64,000 nt of DNA, taken from contig NC_049982.1 of NCBI RefSeq assembly GCF_000003815.2, positions 23,505,918-23,569,917 on the forward strand, read 5' to 3'. Of the stretch, positions 11,118 through 24,625 are shown piece after piece (position 1 is the stretch's first letter; each line of letters begins with the position of its first letter). This DNA comes from Branchiostoma floridae (Eukaryota > Chordata > Leptocardii > Amphioxiformes > Branchiostomatidae). The position numbers were made by a program, and so were the translations under genes. Below the pieces are notes generated by a model. It was not told where the DNA came from. It ran no database searches and was given only the letters and a program-made list of their open reading frames with translations.

Positions 11118-13587
11118 AGACGAATCGTTTGCAAATTGTGACAAGACAGCATTGAATCATCTAGGTAAACATGTGATTGATTGTAAGTAATGTTATTCAG
11201 TTGAGAGGATAACAGACATGTGAAAATCTGAATACAACTCTAAAACGATTCTCAACTTCTCTTCCAACCACAAGACCTTCCGGTGTCGGAATTTTGGAAT
11301 TGTCTCCAAAGCCTTTTTGTGTCGCAGAACTGTCCGCTTTTCATTGTTACCGGAGAGAATCTGTACTCTCTACAAGCAAATGTAGGCGTATTCACCAGGT
11401 GTTTTCTGGATGTGTGCACTTTATTAATAGATTTTCATATTCCCGTCTAGCCCTCCAAACAAGCCCAATTGTCACATCTGCTTGGAGATTACAATAGACA
11501 GCGCACTGAAGCCAGGAGGCAAAGCGGTAGAATTCGACAGTGTGAGTCAGTGCCTGGGGAGTATAACATTTTCCTGTTTACATGTTGGACAAATGTTACC
11601 TTATGGTGGGACTTATTCACCCGGCAGATTATTCCGTATCATTGCCAGCGTTTTAGTCTGACACGGCTGTACAGATGGGAGCATTCTCTCCTAAAACACT
11701 TTCTTCCTGTTTAGTTTTTGCCTTGCCCCCTCGGGACTTGTGTACCCATATGTGAGTGGCGGGAAACAGGGAGCTGGCCGGCATGGCCGGGGTTTCAAGC
11801 TGTCCTAGTGCACAATCAATGAGGTTCTAATGTAATGTATTCCACAAGACTGGAATTACGACGGCCGATGGACAATGTGACAGAGGAACCAAGATGACGT
11901 GGGACTTCTCATGGACTCCTCATGGTCATCTGCGGACAGATAGCGAAGCCCAAGTGAGATTTTCATTCTTTTGGTTATAGGAGGGAGGGGGAGGACATAT
12001 TTGTGCGGTGCAGTCCTTGTTGTTGATCCTTGTTGGATTAGAACGCTTCCGTGGACTCTTCCGAGTGGGTGTAGATTATGCTCCCTTACACAACGGCACA
12101 CGCGTGCACGATCGATAATCATAGAACTTACCGGGTACCTCTACTCAATGCATGGTGTAACAAAACATTTCAATGGTTCAGATATCCCGGCTGGTGGACA
12201 TGAAGGAAACAGAACATAAGGCCAGGGCCGACAAAATCGCCTAAAACACGTCAAAATACAGCTGGGGCCGAACGTCTGCTTTGAGAGTAGAAATGCAGAA
12301 ATAGTCCTGCTTGTTGCGTTTAGGAAATTATTCTGAGCGACAGGCTTATTTCTGCATAGTCTCTTTCAGAGGCCGGGAGTCGGCCGGCCAGAGGAGTTAT
12401 TTCCTGACCACGGTCGACTCTCCTAAAGTCCTAGCGTGCTCTATGAAAGTCTATTTGTCCAGTTTCTACTATTTTATGAGACCACCGATCTGCGGAGCCT
12501 GGTAGACCGTAGAGGCTATATTTTCTTTGTACACTTTTGAAACATTTTGCAGACGGATTACTTGAACCAAAATGATATAATCCCCTAAATGTTTGGATAG
12601 TGAGAAATGTCCTTCCCCTATATTCTTCCTTCATATGTGCATGTTTTTCAAATCAAATTCCGAGCCGAAACCACCGAAGCAGGATTAATGGGGCCTCATC
12701 ATATCCACCACGAATAGAAACGCGCGAAAATATCTCTGAGGAGTCTGGATCATTCAGGGACAGTACTCGGGTCTTAGGTACCTTGTCGTGTCCCACATTC
12801 CCCTGATTCTTTCCTTAGGTTGAGAGATATTACCGTGACCCATGCAGAAGTGGGGGAAATAACTCTACGACACTCCCGTAATGCCAGTAAATAGGTGTCC
12901 ATTTGAAACGAAGATTCAAGCAAAGGAAGTTCTTTTCCTTCGCCCCTTGGCTATTATCGTACGTTCCCTTACACCGCATTTGGTCTAGAAACAGATTTGG
13001 TCCATGCCCAGAGACATGTGCCTGGCCAGAGACCTGTACCTGGGTTTGTTGATATAAGCTGGCTTCCCGGCGGGGGGAAGTCGTTCAACCATGTCGATCC
13101 GGGAGGACTGCCCGGCCCAGTCTGCAGTTTCAACAAGCCGTTTGAAACAGCATAAATACAACACATGTATTGGCATGTTTTTCAATGTTCTGGCCCTGGC
13201 GCTCAAATCTATTTTTGTTTATGTGGTCACAAACACTTAAGACGCTTCCTGTCAAATATCAGCCCAAAGGATTCGTGCAGTAATTGGATACCTCGTATTG
13301 ATGTAATCTCCAAGCAGATCCTACGGTGGTGTAAACAGGAGCTGTACACATGAAGGCTGTTTGAATATCCCGCACCGAGTCCTCTCAACCAAGCACAGCT
13401 TTATCTTGTAGTTTCCCCCGCCGGGAAACATGAGAGGGCGTACGTATGAACAACAGCAGCCAGCTTGTTTATGAACCTGCCGCAGCGGCGCAGGGTCTAT
13501 AAATCATTTGGCACAGATTCACTGTATTGTTCTACCGAATACATGTATACCTAACAGATTTCCTCAGTCAGATCAAGGTTATTACTA
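11118..13587. other. No gene recognised
   Basis: Only short open frames on both strands without domain character, plus solo MITE ends near 11,478 (TCTGCTTGGAGATTACAA) and 13,306. A string near 12,220-12,260 loosely resembles one near 880-930, too weakly to define a family. Confidence 0.5.
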
Positions 13588-13800
13588 GTCTAGTACAGTC
13601 AAACCTGCTCAAGCGACCTCTTCAAGCTGATCACCGGGTCATTACGACCGCTTTTTCTCGATCTCGAAAATTTTCCCCATTGACGCAAGCATTAAGCGAC
13701 CTTTTGAAGACGACCACGCACCTGGCCAACGCGACCGCGACCGCCAAAAATTGGGACCGCACAGGACCAAATCCCTGCCCATAACGAACGCTATCCGTCC
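13588..13800 (-). repeat. TGGTCGC-rich element, inverted copy
   Basis: Starts with TACAGTCAAACCTGCTCAAG and continues with GCGACC, GACCACGCACCTGG and GCGACCGCGACCGCC blocks. Read on the minus strand it parallels 10,370-10,535, ending in the same CAGGTTTGACTGTA terminus. This is a second copy in opposite orientation about 3 kb away. Confidence 0.65.
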
Positions 13801-16800
13801 TGTAATCTTCCGCAGTTAAACGCAATCTTCCACAGGACCAGTAAAAATTCTGAACGTCCCGCAATTATCCGCAGAAATTGTAAAACGTTATGCAAGACGC
13901 CAAAAGCCTTCCGCTGAGATCCACAAATTCCTACTGCGGCCGTGCGATTTCAAAATAAACAGCTCTCAAAACTAACGATCTAAGTATATGGCTTGAGTGA
14001 ATGCCTGTATGTGGTTGTAACGCAATATGAAAAGCTAGTAATGATTCGACATTGTCGGCATTTTCATGTCATCCCGGAAAACTGAAAATATGCCAAATGT
14101 TCAAGAACAACGCAAGCGTTAAGGTCAATGACCGCACGTGCTTACCGCGTAAATAAACACCCCATCGGCATCGGGGGCACAGCTTCTCTACAGGTACAAC
14201 TCTCCAAATTGCAATTTATTTGGCGGAAGATACGAATAAAATTAGAGCACTGTCACAAAAAAGATAGCAATGATAGTCTGGGATCTGTCCGTTTCTGGAT
14301 AAAATTGAACTATTATGCGATGATTTGATACACGCAAACAGCAGCATCGATATCGAGGCGGCACCTAAACTTTCTCTTGATTGACAGAGCGGCTCCTTTG
14401 AAAAGCCCACCGCTGGCTCCGGGCTGTCTGAAGTTTCGCTTGGCACAAATTCAATCAATTCGGTAGCCAATCAGCTAAGAGGAATACTGACAGAAAAAAA
14501 CCTGATATTCGTCGCCTATAAACGAGGTTCTGTCATTTGTCTTTAAAGAATCCCGAAAAATTGCTTGCAAAGGCATGTTATTGTGCTATAAAAATAAAGG
14601 ACTCGCGCTTTCAAATCTGAAATCGTAAGACGGGCGATTTGTGAAACTGAGACAAATCACACAAAATTAGATATGTTTCGTATACCAGCCGCCGCGCCCA
14701 TGGTCACGACGAGCTAGCGCAACCGTTACCAATAAATAAACGACTGAATTGTTGTATTTATTTAAACAACTTTGAAGGCAGGAGGCCCGATACAGGTCAG
14801 TCATAAACCATTTTTTATTTCCCGAACAAAGAACCAATAGGAAGAAGATCTTGTTTTGTTTGTTTAGTAAAATTCATCATGCTTATGTAACTTTTTGCGT
14901 GCGTGTGCGTGTTGTATTTAACATGAAAGACCTCGCTGACTTTGCGTGCGTGTGCTTGTTATTTGCCATAATAACACCACGGAAACCATTTATACTACGC
15001 CTCAGGTACGTTGTGAGTTAATACTAGTACTCTTCAAACCAACCGGTTTTGTCCGGTCTTGGACGGAAGACAGACGAGACTCACTCGCGGGAACTTTGTA
15101 ATACTTTGGATACAAGGAAACGGCGAATGTGAAACAAGGCGGGTCGGGTTTCAAACTGATGAACGAGCAGCGCGACTGTGCTGTCAATGGCTCATTTCTT
15201 GATTCATGGCGTCTGCGCGTTGCGTTCCACGTCTTTTTTTGGTGGAATTTCTGTGCGATTTTCAACATATCGCAGCCAGGTTTTTATGCCAGGAACATCC
15301 TTATTTCGAAAGATCGTGTAGCCGGGCGTCTTGAAATTCTAACGTGACATTCTGGCAGTTCACTCAGAGCATGCAACGTGGACGGCGCATGTATAGACGG
15401 GTTCAGTTGAAGCTTCGCCGCCGGAGTAACTCACTGTGGGGATGTTCCCGCTCAGTCGCGCTGTACAAGCACTCCCCGCGGGGCAATCCTACCGAGACAT
15501 CAACAAAACAACCTTTCTTGTTGTACCGCGGATATTTTGTAGACGTGTGGTGTTGTGTCCTCATGAGATTGCCAGGGCAGTTAAAATTTGGATATCGATC
15601 GATGACATCATACTTCATAGCACAATCCCGCGAACTGACTCATCTTATTCACCCTGTTTTCTCAGCATTCTACTATCCATAACCCCATATTTACAGTCCA
15701 GCAACTGCCTGAGCGTTTGTCATTACAGGCAAGCTCCCTTCCTGACCTTTATCACCTCCTCAGTCACTGCGCTTTGCGTACGGAAGGGGGCGTTGCGGCA
15801 CGGCTACCGCGGTAGGCAACCACACATGGTTCGTATTTATGGACTTAGGCATTTTTGCGGACACGGCAGCAGAAATTGACTAAGTGTTTGCAACGCCAGA
15901 GGGTTGACCACGCCAAACCCATTTTAACCCAGCGGAACTCATCGACCCGGCTAATGAGGGTTAAGATTCACTGGACCTTAGCGAATCTGAACCCTCTGAA
16001 AATGCCCCACAACTCCCAGAACCCGACTTAACCCTCAAAACTCAATTTAACCCTGTTTAACTCACTTAACCCACCAGAACCCAAAGGTTTTTACAGAGGT
16101 TACTAGCAACCCCTCCCTTGCAATTGGTCCCTGTAAAAATATAGCCTGCCATATGGAAACAGCATGTACATTTGTAGCCCTATGCACCGCTAGGTCTACA
16201 AGGGTCTGAACTAACAAACATAACAAACAAACGTACATACATTCGCTGCCCCATGTGCCACTTGGCACTACAAGAGTCTGAACGAACAAACATTACAACA
16301 TGTAGACATGTCTACAGTGAATGCAGGTTGATACGTCATGAATAGAATATCTAAAAAAAGTCTGCTTCTGACAGCTTAGTGCTACTTGGTAGGACTCATT
16401 CGAGTTATTGACTTGTGGATGGATGGCATTATTGATGCCTAAGTATTGAAATGACTTGTGAGTGGATAGCATGTCTCAGACCCCACCTGGTGTGACCCAT
16501 GAACTTGACGCAATCCTTAGACAATGGCTCAACACAATGGAACAGCTCAACATTCTCCAATTATCCAAACTATCATTGACACTGCTGAAGTAGATGGTTT
16601 ATTTCAGAAGACAGGTGTGAAACTTTGTCTTAAGTCCATCTTTTCTTTAGACATATATTATAAGTGCCTTATAATCAACATCCCACCTTACTGTCTTTAT
16701 TGTAGTACTTATTATTCAATTTTGAATGTAAAGCTTGAGTGTTAAGAGGACCCAATAAAAAGACTATTGTTTGTACAACTAGCAAGCTAGGCCGTTCAAA

Positions 16801-19454
16801 CAAAACATCTATACAATCATTGTAGTAATTGTATGCTATAGTATACTGTTTTTACTGTGTTTGGCTCAGTTATATGTTCTCTGACCCTGGAATTTGACAA
16901 CAAATACTTGGAACATGAGTTGTCCGTCAGTTAGCGTGTTTGTGCACGCCTCCCAAATAAAGGCAGCGCCTGACTAAGCCGCCTCCCAAACAAACAGCGG
17001 GTAACCCGACACTACTGTGGCTCTCTGTAAGTCCTCACGAGGGGTCAACAGGTGATGTAAGACTCTTCAGTCCAATCTTAATCAACAAACTACCGGTACC
17101 TGCAGCAAGCAAATGCTAAAGGTATAACGAATGAAAGGATATGACATGTACATACAATACTGTAAATCTTGATTGATCTTGAAAGTGTTTTCCTCTTTGC
17201 GGTTTTCGCAGTGACTCTCTATCACATACATTTTATTGCATTACTTCTTACATGTAAGTGAAAGATTCTTTCCCCTCCTGTTGCAAGGCTTAAGTAACCA
17301 TGAAAAGAACTGGATTTACAGTGTGCCATTCTTTACATGTGTATTTCTTTAGTAAGGTCAGTTCTTGGGACTTTTTTCTGCGTACCTGCTCTGGTGCAGG
17401 TAACATGTAAAAATCCGTCTTGCACCAGAAAAGTACCCCTGCAACATTAAAAGATTGTTGAGAAAGTATGACTTAAACTTGAGTATGACTTTAACTTGAA
17501 AATGTTAAGAATTTCAATGTTTATTTATTATTTCACAGGTGTTAACAAACAATACAAGAAATAGACCTGGTCCATATGAAATTAATTACCCCTATACATG
17601 TACTAGTAATTGGCTGGTACAGGTTAGGTACAGGCAGACATATAGCTGCACTAACCTGCATACATACAGGTGGTTTTCCAACCCTGAAGTTTGCACCTGT
17701 ATTTGCTGCAGCCATGATCAAATTACTGCTGAAAAATGACCCATTTAAAGGAGAACAGCTGTATCAATGGAGGTAGCTCTGTTTTCTGATGATGCCTAGA
17801 ATCTAGTAACCAGCAAAAAATGTACAATTTTTTTCAATTTCATTGGTTTCACGGTTAACAAGGTAACAGAAAAAATCAGTCAAGCTTTTTAACTTGACAA
17901 TTTGTAATTGTTGAACCCAAAGCAAAGATTCAGGATAAAATCTAACGAAAGAAAAATCAACAACACTATTGAATTTTATTCAATTGTTGAGAATGAAGTG
18001 TCGAATCACTCAAATGATTACAATGTAAATGTTTGAGTTGTAGAGCAATTATAAATGTATATGCAATAGTAATGACTTCTATACATGCATTCCTCTGGGA
18101 ATTAATTGAATTAGTGAGAGCTACAATAACCTGGTGGGTACATGAACAGGTGCTGCCATTCGGGGGCACTGTTTGACATTTCTATCCATGCACATTAACC
18201 TGCTTTGAACCCAAATAAAGCAGGCTGGAACTAAAGGGTTCAAGCTACCAACCTTTAGAACTGTTGTGAGATTAGTCATGGTTGAAATCTAAGAGCTGGA
18301 GGAAAGGTAAACAAGACCTGATTCATTATCGTTACAAGTTTTCTACTCTACAAGTTTTAAAGTGTCGTCACAAACTAGCAAACTAGTGAAAAGGTGAGAA
18401 CAAATTACAATAAACAAGCAGCAATAATAGATGATTATTATATGATAATTCATGGTGTATTTAACAAGACCTGTGTTACCTTTATGTTTCTCCAACTTGC
18501 CCTTCCTCGTGGCTAATATGCATTCTTGTATGATTTATAATACAATGTACAAATTTCTTACACTTACAGTTTTGCCAAAGTTGTAAATGATCATCGTATG
18601 CCAGACTCAGTTATTTGAAATATGATAGTAAAACTATGATTTCAGAAGAAGAAAAATGATGAATTTCTGATATACATGTAGTAATTGGCTGTCTACACAA
18701 AGTATGTTCATGTACACAGTATTTAATTTCAACCTCCAGGTATGGGATTTGGAATACCACACTTGCAGCTCAGCAAATATCCTCAATCAATATTGTCAGG
18801 TTACGTAATTGTTAAATAAAGCTTCTGTAGTCATGATATTTTCTACAGGCCGTTAGGTATTAGCTGGAGGTTAAGTCTGATATTTTGATGTACATGTATC
18901 TGCTTAATGTTACTTTAATATTCAAAGGTACTTTGCAGGTTTCTTGCATGTGGGTGTGTTACCTTAAGTGATTGCTCAGGTTGAGTTCTTTGACTGCTTT
19001 TGTATATGTAAATGGGGTTAATATTAATCAAATGTTTGAAAACATGTATTACTAACTGAATCACAATTCTTGTCTCTGAATTGTTACATGTAGTTAGCAA
19101 CACCTGCCAGGATGTCTTAAAAATTGTTCTGTTATATTATAATCTAATAGCTGTTAGAGATACCTATTGATTAATCAGATTGCTGGATTTTGCTGAAAAG
19201 AGTGGCCACTTTCTCCATGCGAGTATCTTGAATTATATAGTATCGTCTATATCATACATCATTGTACATTTATGATGTTAATTAAATAGATTTCATCATT
19301 AAGCAATGTGTTAAACTCTATACTTTGCTTGAAGAAGAAATTTATTAGATTAGCATCATGCAGATTTGTCGGTAAGGTAGTTGATTCAGAATCTAGAGAC
19401 TGGAACCCATAGCAGGATTGCCTATATTGTGCCCTTGGGAAAAGTACTGTTCAA
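13801..19454. other. No gene recognised; minor repeats
   Basis: The stretch holds two GCGTGCGTGTGC strings near 14,896 and 14,945, an AACCC/TTAACCC-rich block at about 15,900-16,085, and two ~85-bp direct repeats at about 16,150-16,310 that share TAGGTCTACAAGGGTCTGAA-like and AACAAACATAACAAAC-like strings. I looked here for missing N-terminal exons of the downstream FBXO41-type gene (a zinc-finger or coiled-coil exon) and found none I could defend. Confidence 0.45.
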
Positions 19455-19613
19455 GCAGATCCTACGGGGGAATAATTTGGTCAAAGGAGTGAAGCCGGCC
19501 TAAGAGTGCAAACAGGTGGGAAGTGCACACTTGGCTGGCTGGCTGGACTCCTTTGACCAGCTTATAATTACAATATTTTTCCACCATAGGACCTGCTTGG
19601 AGATTGGGGAAAA
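19455..19613. mobile_element. MITE, complete copy with inverted ends
   Basis: The left end TCAAGCAGATCCTACGG and right end CCATAGGACCTGCTTGGA form an imperfect inverted repeat about 160 bp apart. The interior GGAGTGAAGCCGGCCTAAGAGTG is shared with 10,975-11,117. A GGCTGGCTGGCTGG run and GGACTCCTTTGACCAG follow. Small size, inverted ends and several copies in one window fit a MITE. It interrupts a SINE-body fragment ending near 19,445. Confidence 0.65.
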
Positions 19614-20204
19614 GCAATTTAAACAAATTTTCCTTCACTTAACCCAGATAATGCTGAGAAGCTAGCGATATCCAATTGAATTGAATGGGACCTAAAGCAG
19701 AGGTTTTGTAGGTATTTATACCAGGGTTACCTAGAAAAATGTTAAGTACAGTTTGATTGAATCCCTCTGTGAACTAGTTTGAACAGTAAATACAATAATA
19801 ACAACAGCTGAATTGAATGCAAGCGTTGTGTGCTACAGCTTTTATTATCTGACACAATACACAAACTTTCCAGGTCAGTGACAGTGAAAAGAGTTTGAGC
19901 ACTAGTTAGAGTTTGTTTAAAGAAGGGATTATCTAATGATAGCAGGTGTGCATCTTAAAATGCTTCATGATCAGTAATATTCCCTCTCAGTAGACGCCGC
20001 TACCCTACCCCACATATCGTGTCTGTGTTATCTGTGAGTAGACAGGAAATGGAGTTCTCTTCGGAACTTGTGGAGAAGAGAACAGTAATATTCCCTCTCA
20101 GTAGCTGGTCTGTTCCAGCTCATTGAGGTTTGACCTCTGTCTGCTTTGTATGTACATGTACATGTACAATTACGAAGTCTTGTTGTTGTGTAGAGTCGAC
20201 TATC

Positions 20205-20450
20205 TGTCAACCCCTTCTCTTGATTATTCCAAAGTCTAAAACAGAATTGGCCCTGCACAAGTTGCAGTTTGAAAAAGCCACTAGGGGGCCCGAACCTACT
20301 TGCCATGTACCATCTGTTGCAAGAGCACCTGACACTTCAAAATCATGACTGCAGCATGTCCAAACACAAGATATATCAAAACCACGACTTCTGCAGTACC
20401 TTAGAGAGCAGTTAGGAGGCCTGTTATTGAACTTGACCTTCATTTTTCCG
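20205..20450 (-). repeat. Dispersed GGGCCCCCTAGYGGC repeat, minus-strand copy
   Basis: On the minus strand this reads TCAAGTTCAATAAC, a degenerate GGCCTCCTAACTGC, AAGGTACTGCAG, ATATCTTGTGTTTGGACATG and CAGTCATGATTTTGA, then GTTCGGGCCCCCTAGTGGC. The same order occurs on the plus strand at 45,215-45,400 and, more diverged, at 42,030-42,230. The 159-residue minus open frame here is an artefact of this repeat. Confidence 0.65.
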
Positions 20451-21916
20451 AAGTCCACCTGCTGACTAAGAATCCATCCACAGCCGCTTGAGTCATGCCA
20501 TCCAAAAGAAAAGACACACAGACTATAATCTATATAGTTTTTTTTACGTTTTTGGGAAAGATAAAGATACACTAACAAATTTTTGTCAAAAGTTGTTCCT
20601 GAGAGTGAGAGTAAGACTGTCACATTAGATCTAACAGACCATATATCAGAAGACATTAACGTACAAATATCTTGATGTATTTCCATCTAGTAGCCAATAT
20701 TCTGCTGCCTATACATGTATATGAATTGTGAAACGTGGGTTTGTGAATAGAAGCACAAGATAAACATCATAAGGCCAATACAGCCATGCAACTTGAAATG
20801 TTGCCATTTTATCCAAGTGTGTAATACTCAACAGTATCGTGGTGATGGTAACCTTAGTCATACCACAGCTATTAAAGCTTGACGCTGATTTGTTATTCAG
20901 ACTGAAGGGGGTGTAGTGTTGTGTGAGGTGCATGAAATATTGATGACATGGATGTTAAGTTGTCAGTGTTCAGTAGGATGGCCACCTCTCAGGCCACTCA
21001 AGGCATTACACATAAACCGCTATTCTTTGCTTAAGTCAGACTTGTCAGAACAGTAATAGTAACGCTAAGAATTGGACTTTCCAAAATGTTTGATTGACTA
21101 ACTCCAGTCTTTGGCAAGGAATGAGGAATCAAAAAACAAGTTGTTGTATTACAGGATTCATTTCCAGGTCTTGAATTTCAAAGCAACATTGGGGCATATA
21201 CAAATACAATCAACTTTGTACTGCATTTCATCTGCAACCAATTTGCATAATTAATGATTGGACCAACATAGTGACCAGCTTAGGTTATTTACAGGTGTAC
21301 ATAATTAAGCATAGATTATGCAAATGTCGAAGTCATTTACATAATCAGACTATTTCATGGAGATACGAGGTCTCCGAACTCTTGTTAACAGCAGCAGTTA
21401 CAAATTGTGTGCAAATATGCAGGTAAGTATGCAAGAGTACTTCAAGCTATTTAAAGTACAAAGTTTGGTCAAATGTCATACCAATTTCCTGTACATTTTT
21501 TCCACTGTTTGATCAGGGTGGCAGTGTAAGAGTAATGTCAATGATGTAACATATGGCAGGAGGGTTGAAGGTATGAGGGACAGCTGCTACATAGAACATG
21601 CACACATTGCTAGTTCTCACAGTTTACAGCTACAGTGTTTGAGAAGGCTTTATTTATTGGGTTATTAGGTGGGCCAACTATGTGTCATTAGCTTAACTTG
21701 TTATAAAGTAACTTACGTATGAATGATTTTAATACATGTATGTAGCAGTAATTTGATTACCACATTTGCAGAGTTGCTAGCAGTAACTTGTTTTGCAACC
21801 AATCCCTTACAAATGAAATTCTTCCCTCTTAAATATCATCTGCTGCTAGATACACAAATGAAGGGCATAACAACTGTCGTTCCCATTACGTCAATGAAGG
21901 TTAGACATCCAGGTAA

Positions 21917-22028
21917 TAAGATATGCAAAGTAACAGTCACTGACAAAATACAGCCGATTGTGTCTGAAATCTTGGACGCTTTCCAAATCTCATCCAGTTG
22001 CTTTAGTGACTGTTACTTTGCGTATATC
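21917..22028. repeat. Short inverted repeat (24-bp arms, about 60-bp loop)
   Basis: GATATGCAAAGTAACAGTCACT at the left pairs with AGTGACTGTTACTTTGCGTATATC at the right with few mismatches. It could be a small foldback element. A nearby TTTGCATAATTAATGA string (about 21,242) belongs to the AT-rich family at 45,430-46,330. Confidence 0.6.
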
Positions 22029-22222
22029 ATTCCCATCGCAATAAAGTGAAAGTTTATGTCAGATGATCATGATGATAGACACCTGTGAACAGGTTTTAAC
22101 AATGGATAACCAAAAGCAGAGATCAGCTTTTACTGCATGCTTTGAAGGGGGTTCCAACTAACTGTTTGTTAACTTTGAATTTTTTTTTCAAATGTGAAAT
22201 CCCTTTCTATTCCCCCAACCAC

Positions 22223-22577
22223 CAGGCTTTTAGCTAGGATTTTATAATAGGGAGTCCAAACTTAATGGTGAGTCGCGGTAAGTGACTATTGTAGGGGGGT
22301 CTGGGGGCATCCACCTTCCATGGTGCAGAGTTTTTGATGATTTTAAATTAAGACAGTGCATTCTAAGGTATCCAAGATGCAAGAATACTGTTACAGATGT
22401 CACAGTAGAAGACTGTGACCACAGATGACCTGGTAGCATCCCTGGTCAATCAGAATTTCATGCTTGTCAGAGGATTTTCTCCCCAGTATAGGGCGTCCAG
22501 GGGCATCAAATTTCTTGTTATTCTAAGAAGAGTGCGTCCAGATGACGCGTTGACGCGTGTCTGGCTAAAAGACTGCC
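22223..22577. mobile_element. Inverted-repeat element with CAGGCTTTTAGCTAG end
   Basis: The left end CAGGCTTTTAGCTAGGATTT is the near inverse of the right end TGGCTAAAAGACTGCC. The interior holds GGGGGTCTGGGGGCATCC and GGGCGTCCAGGGGCATC. The same CAGGCTTTTAGCTAG end begins a larger element at 47,569. I take it as a non-autonomous DNA transposon. Confidence 0.55.
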
Positions 22578-22917
22578 AACCACACATCATGAGTTTCAAT
22601 TGCACAGAAAGATTGAGTTGTTGAAATTTCAATATACACATACATAGCACTGCTATTGCATTACAATCATGAATATTCTTTTTTCTCAGTAAAGTCAACA
22701 AGATTCTTTGAAAAATCATATACATGTAATATGCCTTGCTTTTAACCTTTGTTACACAGAAGGTGAGATTTACTTAAAGGCAGAGACACCATCAACAATA
22801 CATGTAAATAGAACACTTTATCACCCTGTTGTCACTTAGTAATCCATGATTCATCTTACCAGACACCTCAAACAATACCAGGGATCCATCTCTCCATATG
22901 CAATCAATATAACCTAA

Positions 22918-23600
22918 ATATAGTTCTGTGTACCATACATTGTGCTAATGTCAGACCAATCTTAACTGATGAGATTCTTTTCTTCAAGACTACATGGCAC
23001 CAAAATACAATATTTTCTTATTATATTCAATAACAGTGAAAACGATTTTCATTTAACGTACACTAGTCGTGCTTGTTTAGATAAAGTGAGAAAAAAATTT
23101 ATTTTGATAGGTGCCTTTTGTCAAATAGTTCTGTGTACCATACATTGTGCTAATGTCAGACCAATCTTAACTGATGAGATTTCCTTTCTTCAAGACCAAC
23201 CGCATTACACCAAAATACATATATATATTTATTTTCTTATCATATTCTACAACAGAGAACGTGATATTCAATGTACATTTAGTTTTGCTTGTTGAATAAA
23301 GTGAGAAAATCATTATTTTGATAGGTGCCTTTTTACTTAAGTCAAATCACCGAACCTACCTGTCATATAGTTCTGTGTACCATACATTATGTACATTGTA
23401 CAAACATCAGACCAATCTTAACTGATGAGATTTTTTTGTTCAAGACCGGCAGCATGATACCAAAATACAATATATTCAACAGACATAGTAACTTACACTA
23501 GTCTTACTTGTTCAGATAAAGTGAGAAAAATCTTTATTTTGATAGGTGCTTTTTTATTTAAGTCAAATCAAAGAACCTATCTGTCAAATGAAAAAGAGTG
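22918..23600 (+). repeat. Three-copy tandem repeat, 205-242-bp unit
   Basis: The string TAGTTCTGTGTACCATACAT recurs at 22,921, 23,126 and 23,368. Each copy continues with CAGACCAATCTTAACTGATG, CACCAAAATACA (or a close variant) and a TATTTTGATAGGTGC end. Unit length varies through small indels. Confidence 0.85.
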
Positions 23601-23773
23601 ATGAAGAGTAGGGTGGGGAAATGTGTTTTGATAGGTGCTGGTTCCTTCCCAACCCCACTAAAGTCACATCACAGAACCTTGTATCTGGGCAACAATGTCT
23701 CAAACACATCCAAACTGTCACAGAGCACATTCTAAAGATGTACCAGTGGATGTCTGGAAGTCATTGGACCAGA

Positions 23774-23972
23774 TACTGTAAATGCATTCACGTTTGCAGG
23801 GATTTACTTTCGCGGTAGCCAGGAAAAATGGAGTGTTTGCGGAGGTTTTAAGTTTGCAGTAGCGCCATACTGCAGTCTCATACTGTAATGGAAAAATGTA
23901 CGCGGTGGTTTTAAGTTTTATTATAAAACAGTGAACATATAACCACCGCAAACATTTCTGTATTTACAGTTA
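23774..23972. mobile_element. MITE with TACTGTAAATG / CATTTCTGTATTTACAGT ends
   Basis: The left end TACTGTAAATGCATTCACG and the right end TTTCTGTATTTACAGTTA are inverted. Interior strings such as GCGGAGGTTTTAAGTT and GTAGCGCCATACTGCAGTC recur in diverged form at 24,190-24,375 and faintly at 26,440-26,540. A larger element with similar TACTGTAAG termini lies at 52,994-54,181. Confidence 0.6.
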
Positions 23973-24189
23973 CATGTACATAGCCAGCAGGGCTGCTAGG
24001 GGTGTTATCATGTGGTTTCCTAGGTACTTAACAAAGCAAACACAGCAGTGGGAGGTCATGTTTAGGTGGGGAGAATGTCTGGAATCCCCTGATACTGGAA
24101 CTGGGACCTGACCTGAAATTTGGAGGGAGGGAAACCTCTCAGTAGGGGAAGCTAAAACATCAGGGAACTCACATGTGGTGTCCTCATGA

Positions 24190-24375
24190 GGCTGAGGGTA
24201 AAATGCATTTCATGGGCAGTGGTTTTAAATTCTCGGTAGCACCATGCACTGTAGTCTCTCAGTAGAGTCTTACTGCCATGGGAAAATGTTCTCGGAGGTT
24301 TTAAGTTCGCTGTAAATTTGCAACGCGAAAAATGCAAACACAGAACCACTGCAAAAATTTCGGCATCTAAAGTAT
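24190..24375. repeat. Diverged copy of the TACTGTAAATG MITE
   Basis: Shares GTAGCACCATGCACTGTAGTC, CGGAGGTTTTAAGTTCGC and AACCACTGCAAAAATTTC with the copy at 23,774-23,972, in the same order. The terminal repeats are degraded. Confidence 0.5.
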
Positions 24376-24625
24376 ATGTCAAACTCAGAGACTGTGATTG
24401 TGAAACACAGCAACTACCAGGGATGACTTTGCCTCATTCAATCATTCAATACTTGGGACCACAAATAACATTAATTCCTTATATGCCTGGCGCTAAAACG
24501 AAAATCAAGGCAACATTATCAATCTCAAGTCTTACAAATCTAGTTTATTTAAAAGTTTAGGTGGATTTTGGAATGGTATCAAAAATTATAGAAATCATTT
24601 GAATGTCGCAGCAAACACCCTCATG

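Noticed and set aside
15344-15879. Overlapping 112- and 147-codon open frames, plus strand
   Set aside because: Different frames of the same DNA with no domain, no splice partners and no codon bias. Considered as an upstream FBXO41 exon but lacking zinc-finger or coiled-coil features.
20207-20686. 159-codon minus-strand open frame
   Set aside because: Its sequence is the dispersed GGGCCCCCTAGYGGC repeat, also found at 42,030 and 45,215, so it is not a gene.
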